Shown here: one piece after another, positions 26,524-34,876 of the stretch
Layout of the letters: the number at the start of each line of letters is the position of its first letter
Position numbering within the stretch: position 1 is the first letter of the stretch
From: Nocardia brasiliensis NBRC 14402
GTDB taxonomy: Bacteria > Actinomycetota > Actinomycetes > Mycobacteriales > Mycobacteriaceae
DNA: 64,000 nt
Assembly: GCF_000308475.2 (NCBI RefSeq)
Contig: NZ_BAFT02000098.1
Span: forward strand, 1 to 64,000
Direction of reading: 5' to 3'
The notes under the pieces: generated by a model
Told to the model about the DNA's origin: nothing
Databases searched by the model: none
Seen by the model: the letters and a program-made list of their open reading frames with translations, nothing else
Program-made: the position numbers and the translations under genes

Positions 26524-27317
26524 GAAACGCCCTCGAGGCTTTCGCTGCCCTCCCAGATCATCCACGGACGATCGCCGCGGTGGTAACCGTCGTCGAGTTC
26601 CGCGCGTTCCTTGAACGTGTCGGCGGGCTTCCAGAATCCGAGATGCTGATAGCCGAAAAGCCTGCCCTGGCTCGCCAACGCGCCACAGGCGTCCTCGACC
26701 AGATCGCCGCCCGGCGGCAGCAGGTCGAGCACCTCCCGGGTCAGCACGAAGTAGCCGCCGTTTTCCCAGATCGGCAGTCGCGCAACAGGTGTGATGTTCT
26801 TGATCGCGCCCGCGGCGTTGATGTCCACGCAATGGAACGACGATTGCGGCGGGACGATCAGCATCGACGCGGCTGCCCCGGACGCGGTGAACCTCTCGAT
26901 CATCTGGTCCAGGGGCGCATCGGTGAGCACGTCGGCGTAGTTGGCGAGGAAGTACTGCTCGCCGTCCAGGTGCCCGCGGACCCGGCGCAATCGTTCGCCG
27001 ATGGCCGAGTCGACGCCGGTGTCGACGAAAGTGATGGTCCAGTCGCTGATATCGGACTGCAGCAGTTCGACCTGCCCGTCCCGGATGACGAAATCGTTGG
27101 ACACCGATTCCTGATAGGTCAGGAAGTAGTTCTTGATGTGGGTGGCGCCGTAGCCGAGGCACAGGATGAAGTCCTTGTGACCGTAGTGCGCGTAGTACCG
27201 CATGACGTGCCAGATCAGCGGGCGTGGACCGACCATCTGCATGGGCTTGGGGATGACGTCGTCGGTGCCGTTGCGCATGCGCATGCCGTAGCCACCACAG
27301 AACAGGACAACCTTCAT
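26520..27317 (-). CDS. rfbF: Glucose-1-phosphate cytidylyltransferase (RfbF-like)
   Basis: 265 residues, close to the roughly 257 of RfbF. The start MKVVLFCGGYGMRMRNGTDD carries the nucleotide-binding GGxGxR signature, and IPKPMQMVGPRPLIWHVMRY follows as in the family. It makes CDP-glucose from CTP and glucose-1-phosphate, the entry to CDP-3,6-dideoxyhexoses and branched sugars. The ATG overlaps the methyltransferase stop by 4 bp. The usual next gene, rfbG (CDP-glucose 4,6-dehydratase), is not recognisable here. A different pyrimidine nucleotide donor cannot be excluded. Confidence 0.85.
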   Translation of the reverse strand: MKVVLFCGGYGMRMRNGTDDVIPKPMQMVGPRPLIWHVMRYYAHYGHKDFILCLGYGATHIKNYFLTYQESVSNDFVIRDGQVELLQSDISDWTITFVDTGVDSAIGERLRRVRGHLDGEQYFLANYADVLTDAPLDQMIERFTASGAAASMLIVPPQSSFHCVDINAAGAIKNITPVARLPIWENGGYFVLTREVLDLLPPGGDLVEDACGALASQGRLFGYQHLGFWKPADTFKERAELDDGYHRGDRPWMIWEGSESLEGVS

Positions 27318-28537
27318 GAGAGCTCCGCGCGACGCAAGGTGGGCAGTGGATAGACGAGTTCGCCGCCCCAGCCACCGATATGGCGGAGCTGCGCGGTGAT
27401 CTCGGTTTCGAGATTCCAGGGCAGGACGACCACGACATCGGGCCGGTCGTGCTCGATCCGCTCCGGCGGATGGATCGGGATCCGGGTGCCCGGGGTGAAT
27501 CGCCCGTGCTTGTACGGGTTTCGATCCACGGTGTACTCGAGCAGGTCGGGGCGGATGCCGCAGTAGTTGAGCAGGGTGTTGCCCTTGCCCGGCGCGCCGT
27601 AGCCGACCACCCGTTTGCCCTGACCGCGCGCGTCGAGCAGATAGCGCAGCAGGTCGTGCCGGACCGCTTCGGTGCGCGGACGCAGCGCGGCGTACCCGCC
27701 GGCCTCGTGCAGGCCGGCCTCGGCTTCGACCGCGAGCGCCTCGGCCACCCGGCGGCCGGGAACCGCGACCGCATCGGGCCGGGCCCAGATCCGCAGCGAA
27801 CCCCCATGGGTGGCCAGATGTTCCACGTCGACCACCGTCAATCCCGCGGTGGCGAGCGCTCGTTGCGCCGAGAGCACCGTGTAGTACTGGAAATGCTCGT
27901 GGTAGATGGTGTCGAACTGCCCGAGCCGCACCAGGTTCAACGCATGGTGCACCTCGATGGCCAGCCAGCCGTCGTCGGTCAGCAGCTCGCGCAGCGAGCG
28001 GGTGAAGCCGAGCAGATCGGGGATGTGGGCGTACACATTGTTGGCCACCACCAGATCTGCAGGGCCGTACTCGGCCCGGACCTTCGCCGCCGTCTCCTCG
28101 TTCAGGAACGCCGACATCGTCGGCACGCCGCGGGCCAGCGCCGCCGCGCCCACGTTCACCGACGGCTCGATACCCAGGCACGGCACGCCGGCCGCGACCG
28201 CGTGCTGCAGCAGGTAGCCGTCGTTGCTGGCCACCTCGACCACGAACGATCGCGAGCCGAGCTCGAAGCGGGTGATCGCCTGATCCACAAAGGCTTTCGC
28301 GTGCCGCACCCAGCTGTCGGAGTAGGACGAGAAGTACGCGTACTCGGTGAAGGTGTCCTGCGGCGTGATCAGGGCGGGGATTTGCAACAGCAGGCAGTTC
28401 GCGCACAAGCGCAGATGCAGTGGATAGTTCGCTTCGGGGTGGTCGAGTTCCGCCGCGGTCAAGAATTTCTCGCAAGGTGGACAAGCGCCCAGATCGAGCA
28501 CGCTTACCAGCGGGGATTCACAAAGCCGACAAATCAC
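27314..28537 (-). CDS. TylCIII-like sugar C-methyltransferase
   Basis: 407 residues, normal for NDP-sugar 3-C-methyltransferases. The N-terminal zinc ligands are CRLCESPLVSVLDLG...CANC. The SAM site is intact (VVEVASNDGYLLQHAV, then GIEPS). The catalytic YHEHFQYY is present, as in the structurally studied TcaB9 family, and VVGYGAPGKGNTLLNY starts the C-terminal domain. The GTG start has GGGAG five bases upstream. It would put a methyl branch on a 4-keto sugar made via the coupled cytidylyltransferase. The paralogue at 23117-24211 lacks the key motifs. Confidence 0.85.
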   Translation of the reverse strand: MICRLCESPLVSVLDLGACPPCEKFLTAAELDHPEANYPLHLRLCANCLLLQIPALITPQDTFTEYAYFSSYSDSWVRHAKAFVDQAITRFELGSRSFVVEVASNDGYLLQHAVAAGVPCLGIEPSVNVGAAALARGVPTMSAFLNEETAAKVRAEYGPADLVVANNVYAHIPDLLGFTRSLRELLTDDGWLAIEVHHALNLVRLGQFDTIYHEHFQYYTVLSAQRALATAGLTVVDVEHLATHGGSLRIWARPDAVAVPGRRVAEALAVEAEAGLHEAGGYAALRPRTEAVRHDLLRYLLDARGQGKRVVGYGAPGKGNTLLNYCGIRPDLLEYTVDRNPYKHGRFTPGTRIPIHPPERIEHDRPDVVVVLPWNLETEITAQLRHIGGWGGELVYPLPTLRRAELS

Positions 28538-29048
28538 GCATGCTCCCACTCGGATCGACCAGCACCTGAAGCGGCGGCAACGCCACAACAAATCGGGTGG
28601 AACAATACCAATAACCGCCATTCTCCCCGAGCTAGCATACTCACAGCAACGATCGCATATTTTTGGGCTTCTGCACACCGCGCGAGCTCGGCGCAACCAT
28701 AACCTCATCGAAACCAGCAGGCAATAGGAGCCTTTCATACCTGCTAGAACCCGACAGTAGCACCGGGACGCGGACTGATCCGCCCCGTTAAGCCCCACCT
28801 GAAATCAACGCTTCAATAGTCACAGCTTCACTGAACCCGTAAACCAATGGCCAGGGAGTTTTCGCAAAGATATAGCTATCACCTCTCCCTGTGATGTGCG
28901 TCGCACTGGATTGTGCGCCCGTTCTCATCCAGCGATCGATCTGCAACACTCGCTTCGCGGTTCTGTTCGGAAGCAATTCCCCGGCGGTATCAGGGGAATC
29001 GCTTCAGCGTTTATCGCCACGCTCGTCGATGAAAATAGGAACGTCTCC
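28538..29048. promoter_or_regulatory. Divergent upstream region of the polysaccharide operons
   Basis: 511 bp without a convincing gene between the leftward sugar cassette and the rightward initiating transferase. It is notably AT-richer than its surroundings (for example 28640-28680, GCATATTTTTGG, and 28865-28885, AAAGATATAGC). A reading frame continues upstream of the transferase from 28896, but its composition and lack of family similarity argue against translation. The region presumably holds both promoters; I could not define -10/-35 boxes with confidence. Confidence 0.4.
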
Positions 29049-30341
29049 ATGCGTTTAGATATGTGCGGGTCAGGGGTTGTTGTCGATCCGCCTTCGGCCG
29101 TGCGGCGAGGACTGCGCGCCGGCCGGGTCCGCGCCTCGGGCACAACAGAGTTCGCGGCCGGCTGCCAGGCGTTGCGCTACCTGTTCGCCCTGATCGCGCT
29201 CGCCGCACTGCTGATGCCGCTCGATACCACCCGCGACTTGCTGGCGCTCGCGCTGCCGGTCGGCCTGCTCGGCCTGCTCGGCAGCCGGACGCTGTTGCGC
29301 CGCCGCGCCGAACACGCCGGCACCGATCGCCCCCATCCCACTTCCGTCCTCGTGGTCGGCAATCCCGCAGCCGCACAGGCGGTCACCGCCGCCTTCACCG
29401 CCGATCCGGCCTCGAACTACCGGGTGATCGGCGTGTGTACCCCGGCACCGGTCTGCGCCTGCTCCCACGGAATCGGCGCTACCGGCCTGCAGGCGCCGAT
29501 CGTCGGCGACCTCCGATCGGTGACCGAGGCGGCCTATCGGACCCGCGCCGATGCCGTCGTGCTGACCGGCGGCGACGTCTGCGCGCCCGACGAATTCCGC
29601 AGGCTCGCTTGGGACCTCGAAGCGCTCGGCGCCGAACTGCTGCTGGCGACCGGCTTGATCGACGTCGCCGCGGACCGGGTGACCAGGCACTCGGTGTCGA
29701 ACATGACGGTTCTGCACATCGCGAAACCCCGTCATCCCCTGGCCAGATCGCGGTCCAAGGCCGCCTTCGACCTGTGCTTCGCGTCCCTGGCACTGCTGGC
29801 CACCGCGCCGACGCTGCTCGTCATCGCGCTGCTGATCAAAATCACCAGCCCGGGCCCGGTGTTCTATCGTTCCGAGCGGATCGGCATGCACGGCAAGCCT
29901 TTCGCGATGATCAAGTTCCGCAGCATGTACCTCGACGCCGACGACCACGTGGGGGCGCTGATCGACGAGGCGGGCGGCAACCCGGTGTTCTTCAAGCTCG
30001 AACACGACCCGCGCGTGACACCGGTCGGCCGGATCCTGCGCAAGTACAGCCTGGACGAGCTGCCGCAGTTCCTCAATGTCCTGCGGCGGGAGATGAGCGT
30101 GGTCGGTCCGCGCCCGCAGGTGCAGCGCGAGGTCGACGCCTACGACGACGCGATGCGGCGCAGGCTCCTGGTCAAACCCGGGATCACCGGGCTGTGGCAG
30201 GTGAGCGGGCGGTCCGATCTATCGCTCGAGCAGTCCATGCGCTTGGACGTCAGCTATGTCGACAACTGGTCGATGCGGCTCGACCTGACGATCCTCGCCA
30301 GAACGATCACCACCGTTGCCAGCGGCGACGGAGCGTACTGA
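29049..30341 (+). CDS. Polyprenyl-phosphate sugar phosphotransferase (initiating transferase)
   Basis: 430 residues from an ATG with AGGA upstream. Two N-terminal membrane helices (about 40-80) replace the four or five usual in WbaP/CpsE proteins. A Rossmann-like domain (SVLVVGNPAAAQAVTAAF) follows, then the C-terminal catalytic PGT domain: re-entrant helix near 245-270, KFRSMYLDAD, KYSLDELPQFLNVLRREMSV, GPRP and KPGITGLWQVSGRSDLS. It transfers a sugar-1-phosphate to undecaprenyl (or decaprenyl) phosphate, the first committed step of repeat-unit synthesis. It is divergent from the sugar cassette and two bases ahead of the pyruvyltransferase gene. Confidence 0.9.
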   Translation: MRLDMCGSGVVVDPPSAVRRGLRAGRVRASGTTEFAAGCQALRYLFALIALAALLMPLDTTRDLLALALPVGLLGLLGSRTLLRRRAEHAGTDRPHPTSVLVVGNPAAAQAVTAAFTADPASNYRVIGVCTPAPVCACSHGIGATGLQAPIVGDLRSVTEAAYRTRADAVVLTGGDVCAPDEFRRLAWDLEALGAELLLATGLIDVAADRVTRHSVSNMTVLHIAKPRHPLARSRSKAAFDLCFASLALLATAPTLLVIALLIKITSPGPVFYRSERIGMHGKPFAMIKFRSMYLDADDHVGALIDEAGGNPVFFKLEHDPRVTPVGRILRKYSLDELPQFLNVLRREMSVVGPRPQVQREVDAYDDAMRRRLLVKPGITGLWQVSGRSDLSLEQSMRLDVSYVDNWSMRLDLTILARTITTVASGDGAY

Positions 30342-30343
30342 GC

Positions 30344-31681
30344 GTGCCGGGCGGCGGCCCGATCCGGGTGCTGGTCGAGAACGGCGAGTACGCCCTGCGC
30401 AATCGGGGTGATCTCGCGATGATGGCGATCACCGTGCGGCGGCTGCGGGAACGCTGGCCGGACGCGCGCATCGGGATGCTGACCGACCAGCCGCGGGTAC
30501 TGCGGGCGTTGCTGCCCGAGGCGGAACCGGTGTGCGCCGCGTCCGGCGGGCATTGGGCGCGTTCGGGTTTCGCGAGCGAGGACATCCGAACAACCGGCAC
30601 GAAGCTGATCGGTTCCGCCGTATTGCACTGGCGAGCGGCGTCGGACGTGCCGAAAGAACGACTGCGCCGGATCCGCGCGGCGGCGAAGACGAAGTTCCGG
30701 CCGCCCGGCGCCGACGCCCCCGCGGCGACTCTCGAAGCGGCGCAACGTCCGGCGGCGCTCGCCGACGCGTCCCTGGTGATCGCGCAGGGCGGCGGCTACC
30801 TGACCGATGTCGACCTGTACCAAGCCCACCGCGCCCTGGATCTGCTGGAACAGGCTGCCGCCCTGGGCATTCCCACCGTCATGCTCGGCCAGGGCATCGG
30901 CCCGATGCGGGATGCGGGGCTGCTGAAACACGCGGCCACGGTCCTTCCCGGTGTCGACGTCATCGCATTACGCGAGGGGCGGCGCGGTCCCGGCCTGCTC
31001 GCCGATCTCGGCGTTGCTCCCGGGCGCATCCTGGTAACCGGCGACGACGCGGTCGAATTCGGTTACGGGCTGCGCCGCACCGGTCTCGGCACCGATCTCG
31101 GTGTGTGCCTGCGGGTCGCGGATTACTCGCGGGTGGGCGAGGCGGCCCGCGCCGTGCTCACCACCGTGTTGCGTTCTTGTGCCACAGAATTCGGTGCGGC
31201 ACTGGCACCGTTGATCGTCAGCGAGTACGACTCCGAGGACCGTCGCGCTACACTGCCGCTGCTCACCGGCGCCGGTCACGTCCGTCCCGCGGTGCGCCGG
31301 GCCGGGACGGCCACCGATGTCGTGCGCCAGGTCTCCGGGTGCCGCGTCCTGGTGACCAGTACCTACCATCTCGCGGTTTTCGCGCTGTCCCAGGGGATTC
31401 CGGCGGTCGCCCTCTCGGCGTCGCAGTACTACGACGACAAGTTCCACGGCCTGGCGGGCATGTTCGGCACCGGCTTGCGCATCGTCCGGCTCGACGACAG
31501 TGCCCTCGAACAGCAGCTCACCGACGCGGTCCGGGAACTCTGGACCGCTGCGCCGGAATTGCGTGATCGTTTGCAGGACAAGGCGATCGAGCAGATCGCC
31601 GCCGGACGGACGGCGCTGGAGCGGGTGTTCCGGCTGGTCGAGGGAGGCGCGCCCGCGCCGGTCTCGGGCCGGTCACCCTGA
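30344..31681 (+). CDS. Polysaccharide pyruvyl transferase family protein
   Basis: 445 residues; GTG start two bases after the previous stop. Family features are NRGDLAMMAITVRRLRERWP, IAQGGGYLTD, PTVMLGQGIGPM and the late VTSTYHLAVFALSQGIPAVA. These enzymes (CsaB/WcaK group) transfer pyruvate from phosphoenolpyruvate to sugars as a ketal, adding a negative charge to the polymer. Co-transcription with the initiating transferase suggests early pyruvylation on the lipid-linked precursor or charge-dependent anchoring. Which sugar is modified is unknown. Confidence 0.85.
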   Translation: MPGGGPIRVLVENGEYALRNRGDLAMMAITVRRLRERWPDARIGMLTDQPRVLRALLPEAEPVCAASGGHWARSGFASEDIRTTGTKLIGSAVLHWRAASDVPKERLRRIRAAAKTKFRPPGADAPAATLEAAQRPAALADASLVIAQGGGYLTDVDLYQAHRALDLLEQAAALGIPTVMLGQGIGPMRDAGLLKHAATVLPGVDVIALREGRRGPGLLADLGVAPGRILVTGDDAVEFGYGLRRTGLGTDLGVCLRVADYSRVGEAARAVLTTVLRSCATEFGAALAPLIVSEYDSEDRRATLPLLTGAGHVRPAVRRAGTATDVVRQVSGCRVLVTSTYHLAVFALSQGIPAVALSASQYYDDKFHGLAGMFGTGLRIVRLDDSALEQQLTDAVRELWTAAPELRDRLQDKAIEQIAAGRTALERVFRLVEGGAPAPVSGRSP

Positions 31682-31692
31682 GCGCGGCACGC

Positions 31693-32184
31693 TCACTGCT
31701 GCACGCGGGCCTGGATCTCCGCCAGGTTGGCACGCATACCCGCCGACCACTCCTCCAGCCGCCGCGCGACGATGCGCCCTTCGAGCTGGGGCGTCGCGGT
31801 GATCGCCACGACCAGCCCGGACGGCGCGGGCCCCATCCGCGCCCACTGCCGCACGATCACGCCCTCCCGCGCGGAGTCGATCTCGAAACCCCAGGTGGCA
31901 CTGATGCCGTCGGGGCCGACCACGTTCCACACCCAGCGGCGCTCGGGTTCGACCTCGACGACCTCGCACACGGTTTCCCAGGCCCCGAGCGCAGGATGAC
32001 GGCTGTGTCCGCGGAACCGCGCGCCGAGGGCGACCCGGTCGGCGTCGCCTTCCCAGTGCACCGCCTCCAGCTCGGGAGAGCAGCGCACCGGCAGCTCGAT
32101 GTCGGTGACCAGGGCCCACGCCGTCCCGGCGTCGCAGGAAATCCGTTCCGCCACTTCGATAGTGGGACAGTCGCGATACCGCAC
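31693..32184 (-). CDS. SRPBCC (START/polyketide-cyclase-like) family protein
   Basis: 163 residues using a GTG with AAGGGG upstream; a longer version beginning at an ATG at 32241 lacks a ribosome site. The sequence VAERISCDAGTAWALVTDIELP, then WEGDADRVALGARFRGHSRHP, follows the START-like helix-grip fold used to bind small hydrophobic ligands. No function can be assigned. It is divergent from an LLM oxidoreductase, which may share its ligand or promoter. Cytoplasmic; no signal or membrane segment. Confidence 0.75.
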   Translation of the reverse strand: MRYRDCPTIEVAERISCDAGTAWALVTDIELPVRCSPELEAVHWEGDADRVALGARFRGHSRHPALGAWETVCEVVEVEPERRWVWNVVGPDGISATWGFEIDSAREGVIVRQWARMGPAPSGLVVAITATPQLEGRIVARRLEEWSAGMRANLAEIQARVQQ

Positions 32185-32284
32185 CGCACCCCTTCCCGCC
32201 TGCTCCGCGCCGGCTTCCTTATACGCTATTGCATAGAACATAGAGGAGGGGCCGGGCTCCGGTCCACCAGGCCGAGGAGGCACA
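32185..32284. promoter_or_regulatory. Divergent promoter between SRPBCC and LLM genes
   Basis: 100 bp holding a sharp AT-rich patch at 32218-32243 (CTTATACGCTATTGCATAG and following) in otherwise GC-rich DNA, a good candidate for the -10 regions of both genes. GAGGAGG lies five bases before the GTG of the rightward gene. Confidence 0.4.
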
Positions 32285-33316
32285 GTGCGTATCGGGGTGT
32301 TGATCGAACCGCGGTTACCCGGTGCGGTGGAGTTCGCGGTCGCGGCCGAGGCGGCGGGGGCCTCGTCGCTGTGGGTCGCGGAGGTATGGAGCTACGACGC
32401 GTTGACCGGGTTGGCCTATCTCGCGGCCCGGACCTCCTCGATCCGGTTGGGCACGTTCGTCGTTCAGCTCGGGTCGCGCACCCCCGCGCTCCTGGCGACG
32501 TCCGCACTGAGCCTGCACGAGCTCTCCGGTGGCCGGTTCGACCTCGGCATCGGCGTGTCCGGACCGCGGGTGATGGAGGGGTGGCACGGCGTCCGGTTCC
32601 GCCGCCCCGTGCGCACCACCCGCGAGACCATCGAGATCATCCGGACGGTGAGCCGCGGCGAACGGCTCGCGCACACCGGCGAGATCTACCCGCTGCCGTT
32701 GCCGGACGGGCCGGGCCGGGCGTTGCAACCCATGGTCCGCCCGGCGCACGTGCCGATCTACAACGCGGCCATGGGACCGCAGAACCTGCGACTGACCGGC
32801 GAGCTGGCCGACGGCTGGCTCGGCAACGCCTTCATCCCCGAAACCGCCGAGGTGTTCCTGGATCCGTTGCGCGAGGGCGCGATTCGAGGCGGTCGCGAGC
32901 TGACCGACCTCGATCTGGTGGCGCCGGTCGCGGTCGAGATCACCGGGGACGAGCAGGCGACCGTGCGCATGATCGACAAGCACGCCGAGGGCTACGCGTT
33001 CACCATCGGCGCGATGGGCGTCGGCGGCCGGAACTTCTACAACGACGCCTTCGCTCGGCTGGGCTTCGGCAAGGAGATCGAGCAGGTCGCCCGGCTCTGG
33101 CAGGCCGGCGACAAGGACGCCGCCCGGCGCGCGGTGCCCCGCGAACTCGGCGCGCTGACCAATCTGATCGGCACGCCCGCCGACATCACCGAACGGCTGC
33201 GGCGCTACCGGGCCGCCGGAATCACCGGCCTGCTGGCCAAACTCGACGGCGACTACGCGCAGCAACTCTCGACCCTGCGGACCTTGCTCGCGCTCGCCTC
33301 CCGCCTCACGGACTGA
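32285..33316 (+). CDS. LLM-class flavin/F420-dependent oxidoreductase
   Basis: 343 residues from a GTG with GAGGAGG upstream. LLM features include LHELSGGRFDLGIGVSGPRV (about 78-97) and VPIYNAAMGPQNLRLTGELADGWL (about 155-178). It is the same broad family as the protein at 185-1219, but the two differ in most positions outside these motifs. Substrate unknown. Its 3' end overlaps the convergent carboxylesterase by 11 bp. The shared promoter suggests a functional link with the SRPBCC protein. Confidence 0.85.
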   Translation: MRIGVLIEPRLPGAVEFAVAAEAAGASSLWVAEVWSYDALTGLAYLAARTSSIRLGTFVVQLGSRTPALLATSALSLHELSGGRFDLGIGVSGPRVMEGWHGVRFRRPVRTTRETIEIIRTVSRGERLAHTGEIYPLPLPDGPGRALQPMVRPAHVPIYNAAMGPQNLRLTGELADGWLGNAFIPETAEVFLDPLREGAIRGGRELTDLDLVAPVAVEITGDEQATVRMIDKHAEGYAFTIGAMGVGGRNFYNDAFARLGFGKEIEQVARLWQAGDKDAARRAVPRELGALTNLIGTPADITERLRRYRAAGITGLLAKLDGDYAQQLSTLRTLLALASRLTD

Positions 33317-34766
33317 CCGGGCCCCGTTCGCCGAGGCGGTCCGGTGCGTCGAACACCCGCACCCACGGGTGTTCGGCACTGTCCCGCGGCCAGCCCGGAT
33401 CGCCGGTGCGCGCGAAAGCGACCCAGGCGGCGTGCATCTCGTCCGCGACGGACTGTGCGGGATTCGGCCCGACCAGCGCGGGCACCGCGTCGAGCGTGTC
33501 GAACACGAAGGGGAGTTCCAGGGCATGGAACGCGCCGAAATCCTGATCGACTCGGCGCCAAGCGAATTCGAAGGCGAACACCGGCGTGCCGGTGCCCGCC
33601 TGGGCATGCGCCAATTGCCTTGCCGGGAAACGGAACGCGTGATCGGTGAGAACCGCGGCCAGCAGATCACCCGCCGACGCTCGGGGTTGTTGCGCGATAT
33701 ACGGCTCGAGGCAGGACGCGTCGAGTCGATACCGTGCCAGCACGAAGGGCAGCGCGTCCATGGTCAGCGCGGCGGCGACGCCGGTCGGGACGATGAAGAG
33801 CCGGAATTCCTCGCTGGTGTGCCCGATGAGCAGCGGGATCCCGCGGGCCGACCCGGCGGCGACCGCGTCGATCGGCCGCTCGCGCAGCACGACGCCGTCC
33901 AGCACCGGGAACAGGCTCATCGAGGCGAGTCCACCGGTGATCACCGATGCGCCCCAGCGCGCCGGATCGGTATCCGCGATCAGGTCCGCGACCGTTTTCT
34001 CCTGCGCGGCGATCAAGGCTTCCGGCTGCACCGCCGCGAAGTCCGCCGCGGTGGGCGCGATCGCGAGCGTCGCGGCGATCTCGGCGGACACCTTGCGCGC
34101 GTCGGCTTCGGACGCCACGACCTCGCCGTTACCGCTCTGCATGATCGCCTTGGCGAACAGTCCGGCCGAGCGGGGTGAGGCGAGCAGCGCGGCGATGCTC
34201 ATCGCGCCGGCCGATTCGCCGAAGACCGTCACGTTGTCCGGATCGCCGCCGAAACCGCGAATGTTCTCCTGCACCCACGCGAGCGCGTACTGCTGGTCCA
34301 GCAGACCACGATTGGACGGCGCGCCGTCGAGCACCGCGAAACCCGCCGCGCCGAGCCGGTAGTTGAGCGACACCAGCACCACGCCGTCGCGCGCGAACGC
34401 GGCACCGTCGTAGGCGGGCAACGCATTCGAGCCACGGGTGAACGCGCCGCCGTGGATCCACACCATGACCGGCAGTCCCGACCCGCCCGGATCCGGCGTC
34501 CACACATTGACGTTGAGCGCCTCCGCGCCCGGCACCGTCTGGACCCCGAAGATCGCCGCGAGCGCCGGCGGGTACGGCGCCTGCGGGCAGCTGCCGCCGA
34601 ATTCGACCGCCTCGCGCACCCCGTCCCACGGCACCGGCGGCTGCGGCGCCTGGAACAGCGCCGCCCCGACCGGCGGCGCCGCGTACGGCACACCCAGGAA
34701 GGCGCTGATCCCGTTGGCAGTCCGGCCGCTGATCTTGCCGCCCGTCACCGCGACGACAGGTTCCAT
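33306..34766 (-). CDS. Type-B carboxylesterase
   Basis: 486 residues; ATG with GAGGAG five bases upstream. The alpha/beta-hydrolase carboxylesterase-B pattern is complete: LNVNVWTPDPGGSGLPVMVW, the oxyanion IHGGAF, the nucleophile elbow VFGESAGAMS and the acidic residue region HTSEEF. The catalytic His is likely in FGAFHALELPFVFDT. No signal peptide, so cytoplasmic ester hydrolysis is expected. Substrate unknown; promiscuous esterase activity is typical. No operon partner is obvious. Confidence 0.88.
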   Translation of the reverse strand: MEPVVAVTGGKISGRTANGISAFLGVPYAAPPVGAALFQAPQPPVPWDGVREAVEFGGSCPQAPYPPALAAIFGVQTVPGAEALNVNVWTPDPGGSGLPVMVWIHGGAFTRGSNALPAYDGAAFARDGVVLVSLNYRLGAAGFAVLDGAPSNRGLLDQQYALAWVQENIRGFGGDPDNVTVFGESAGAMSIAALLASPRSAGLFAKAIMQSGNGEVVASEADARKVSAEIAATLAIAPTAADFAAVQPEALIAAQEKTVADLIADTDPARWGASVITGGLASMSLFPVLDGVVLRERPIDAVAAGSARGIPLLIGHTSEEFRLFIVPTGVAAALTMDALPFVLARYRLDASCLEPYIAQQPRASAGDLLAAVLTDHAFRFPARQLAHAQAGTGTPVFAFEFAWRRVDQDFGAFHALELPFVFDTLDAVPALVGPNPAQSVADEMHAAWVAFARTGDPGWPRDSAEHPWVRVFDAPDRLGERGPVSP

Positions 34767-34876
34767 CGTCACTCCTCACTTCGCGTCGCGCACGTCACCG
34801 TCCATTGCGGGCGATGAATATCCTGTCTACCGCGTCCCGCCGCGGCGCGATACGGAAAGCGCGCATCCCGTGCGTC

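Noticed and set aside
28788..28976. 62-codon minus-strand frame in the divergent polysaccharide promoter
   Set aside because: Atypical base use, no ribosome site and no recognisable sequence; more likely promoter DNA.
32185..32241. N-terminal extension of the SRPBCC protein from an ATG at 32241
   Set aside because: No ribosome site before that ATG and the extra residues are encoded by the AT-rich promoter patch; the GTG at 32184 has a good site.
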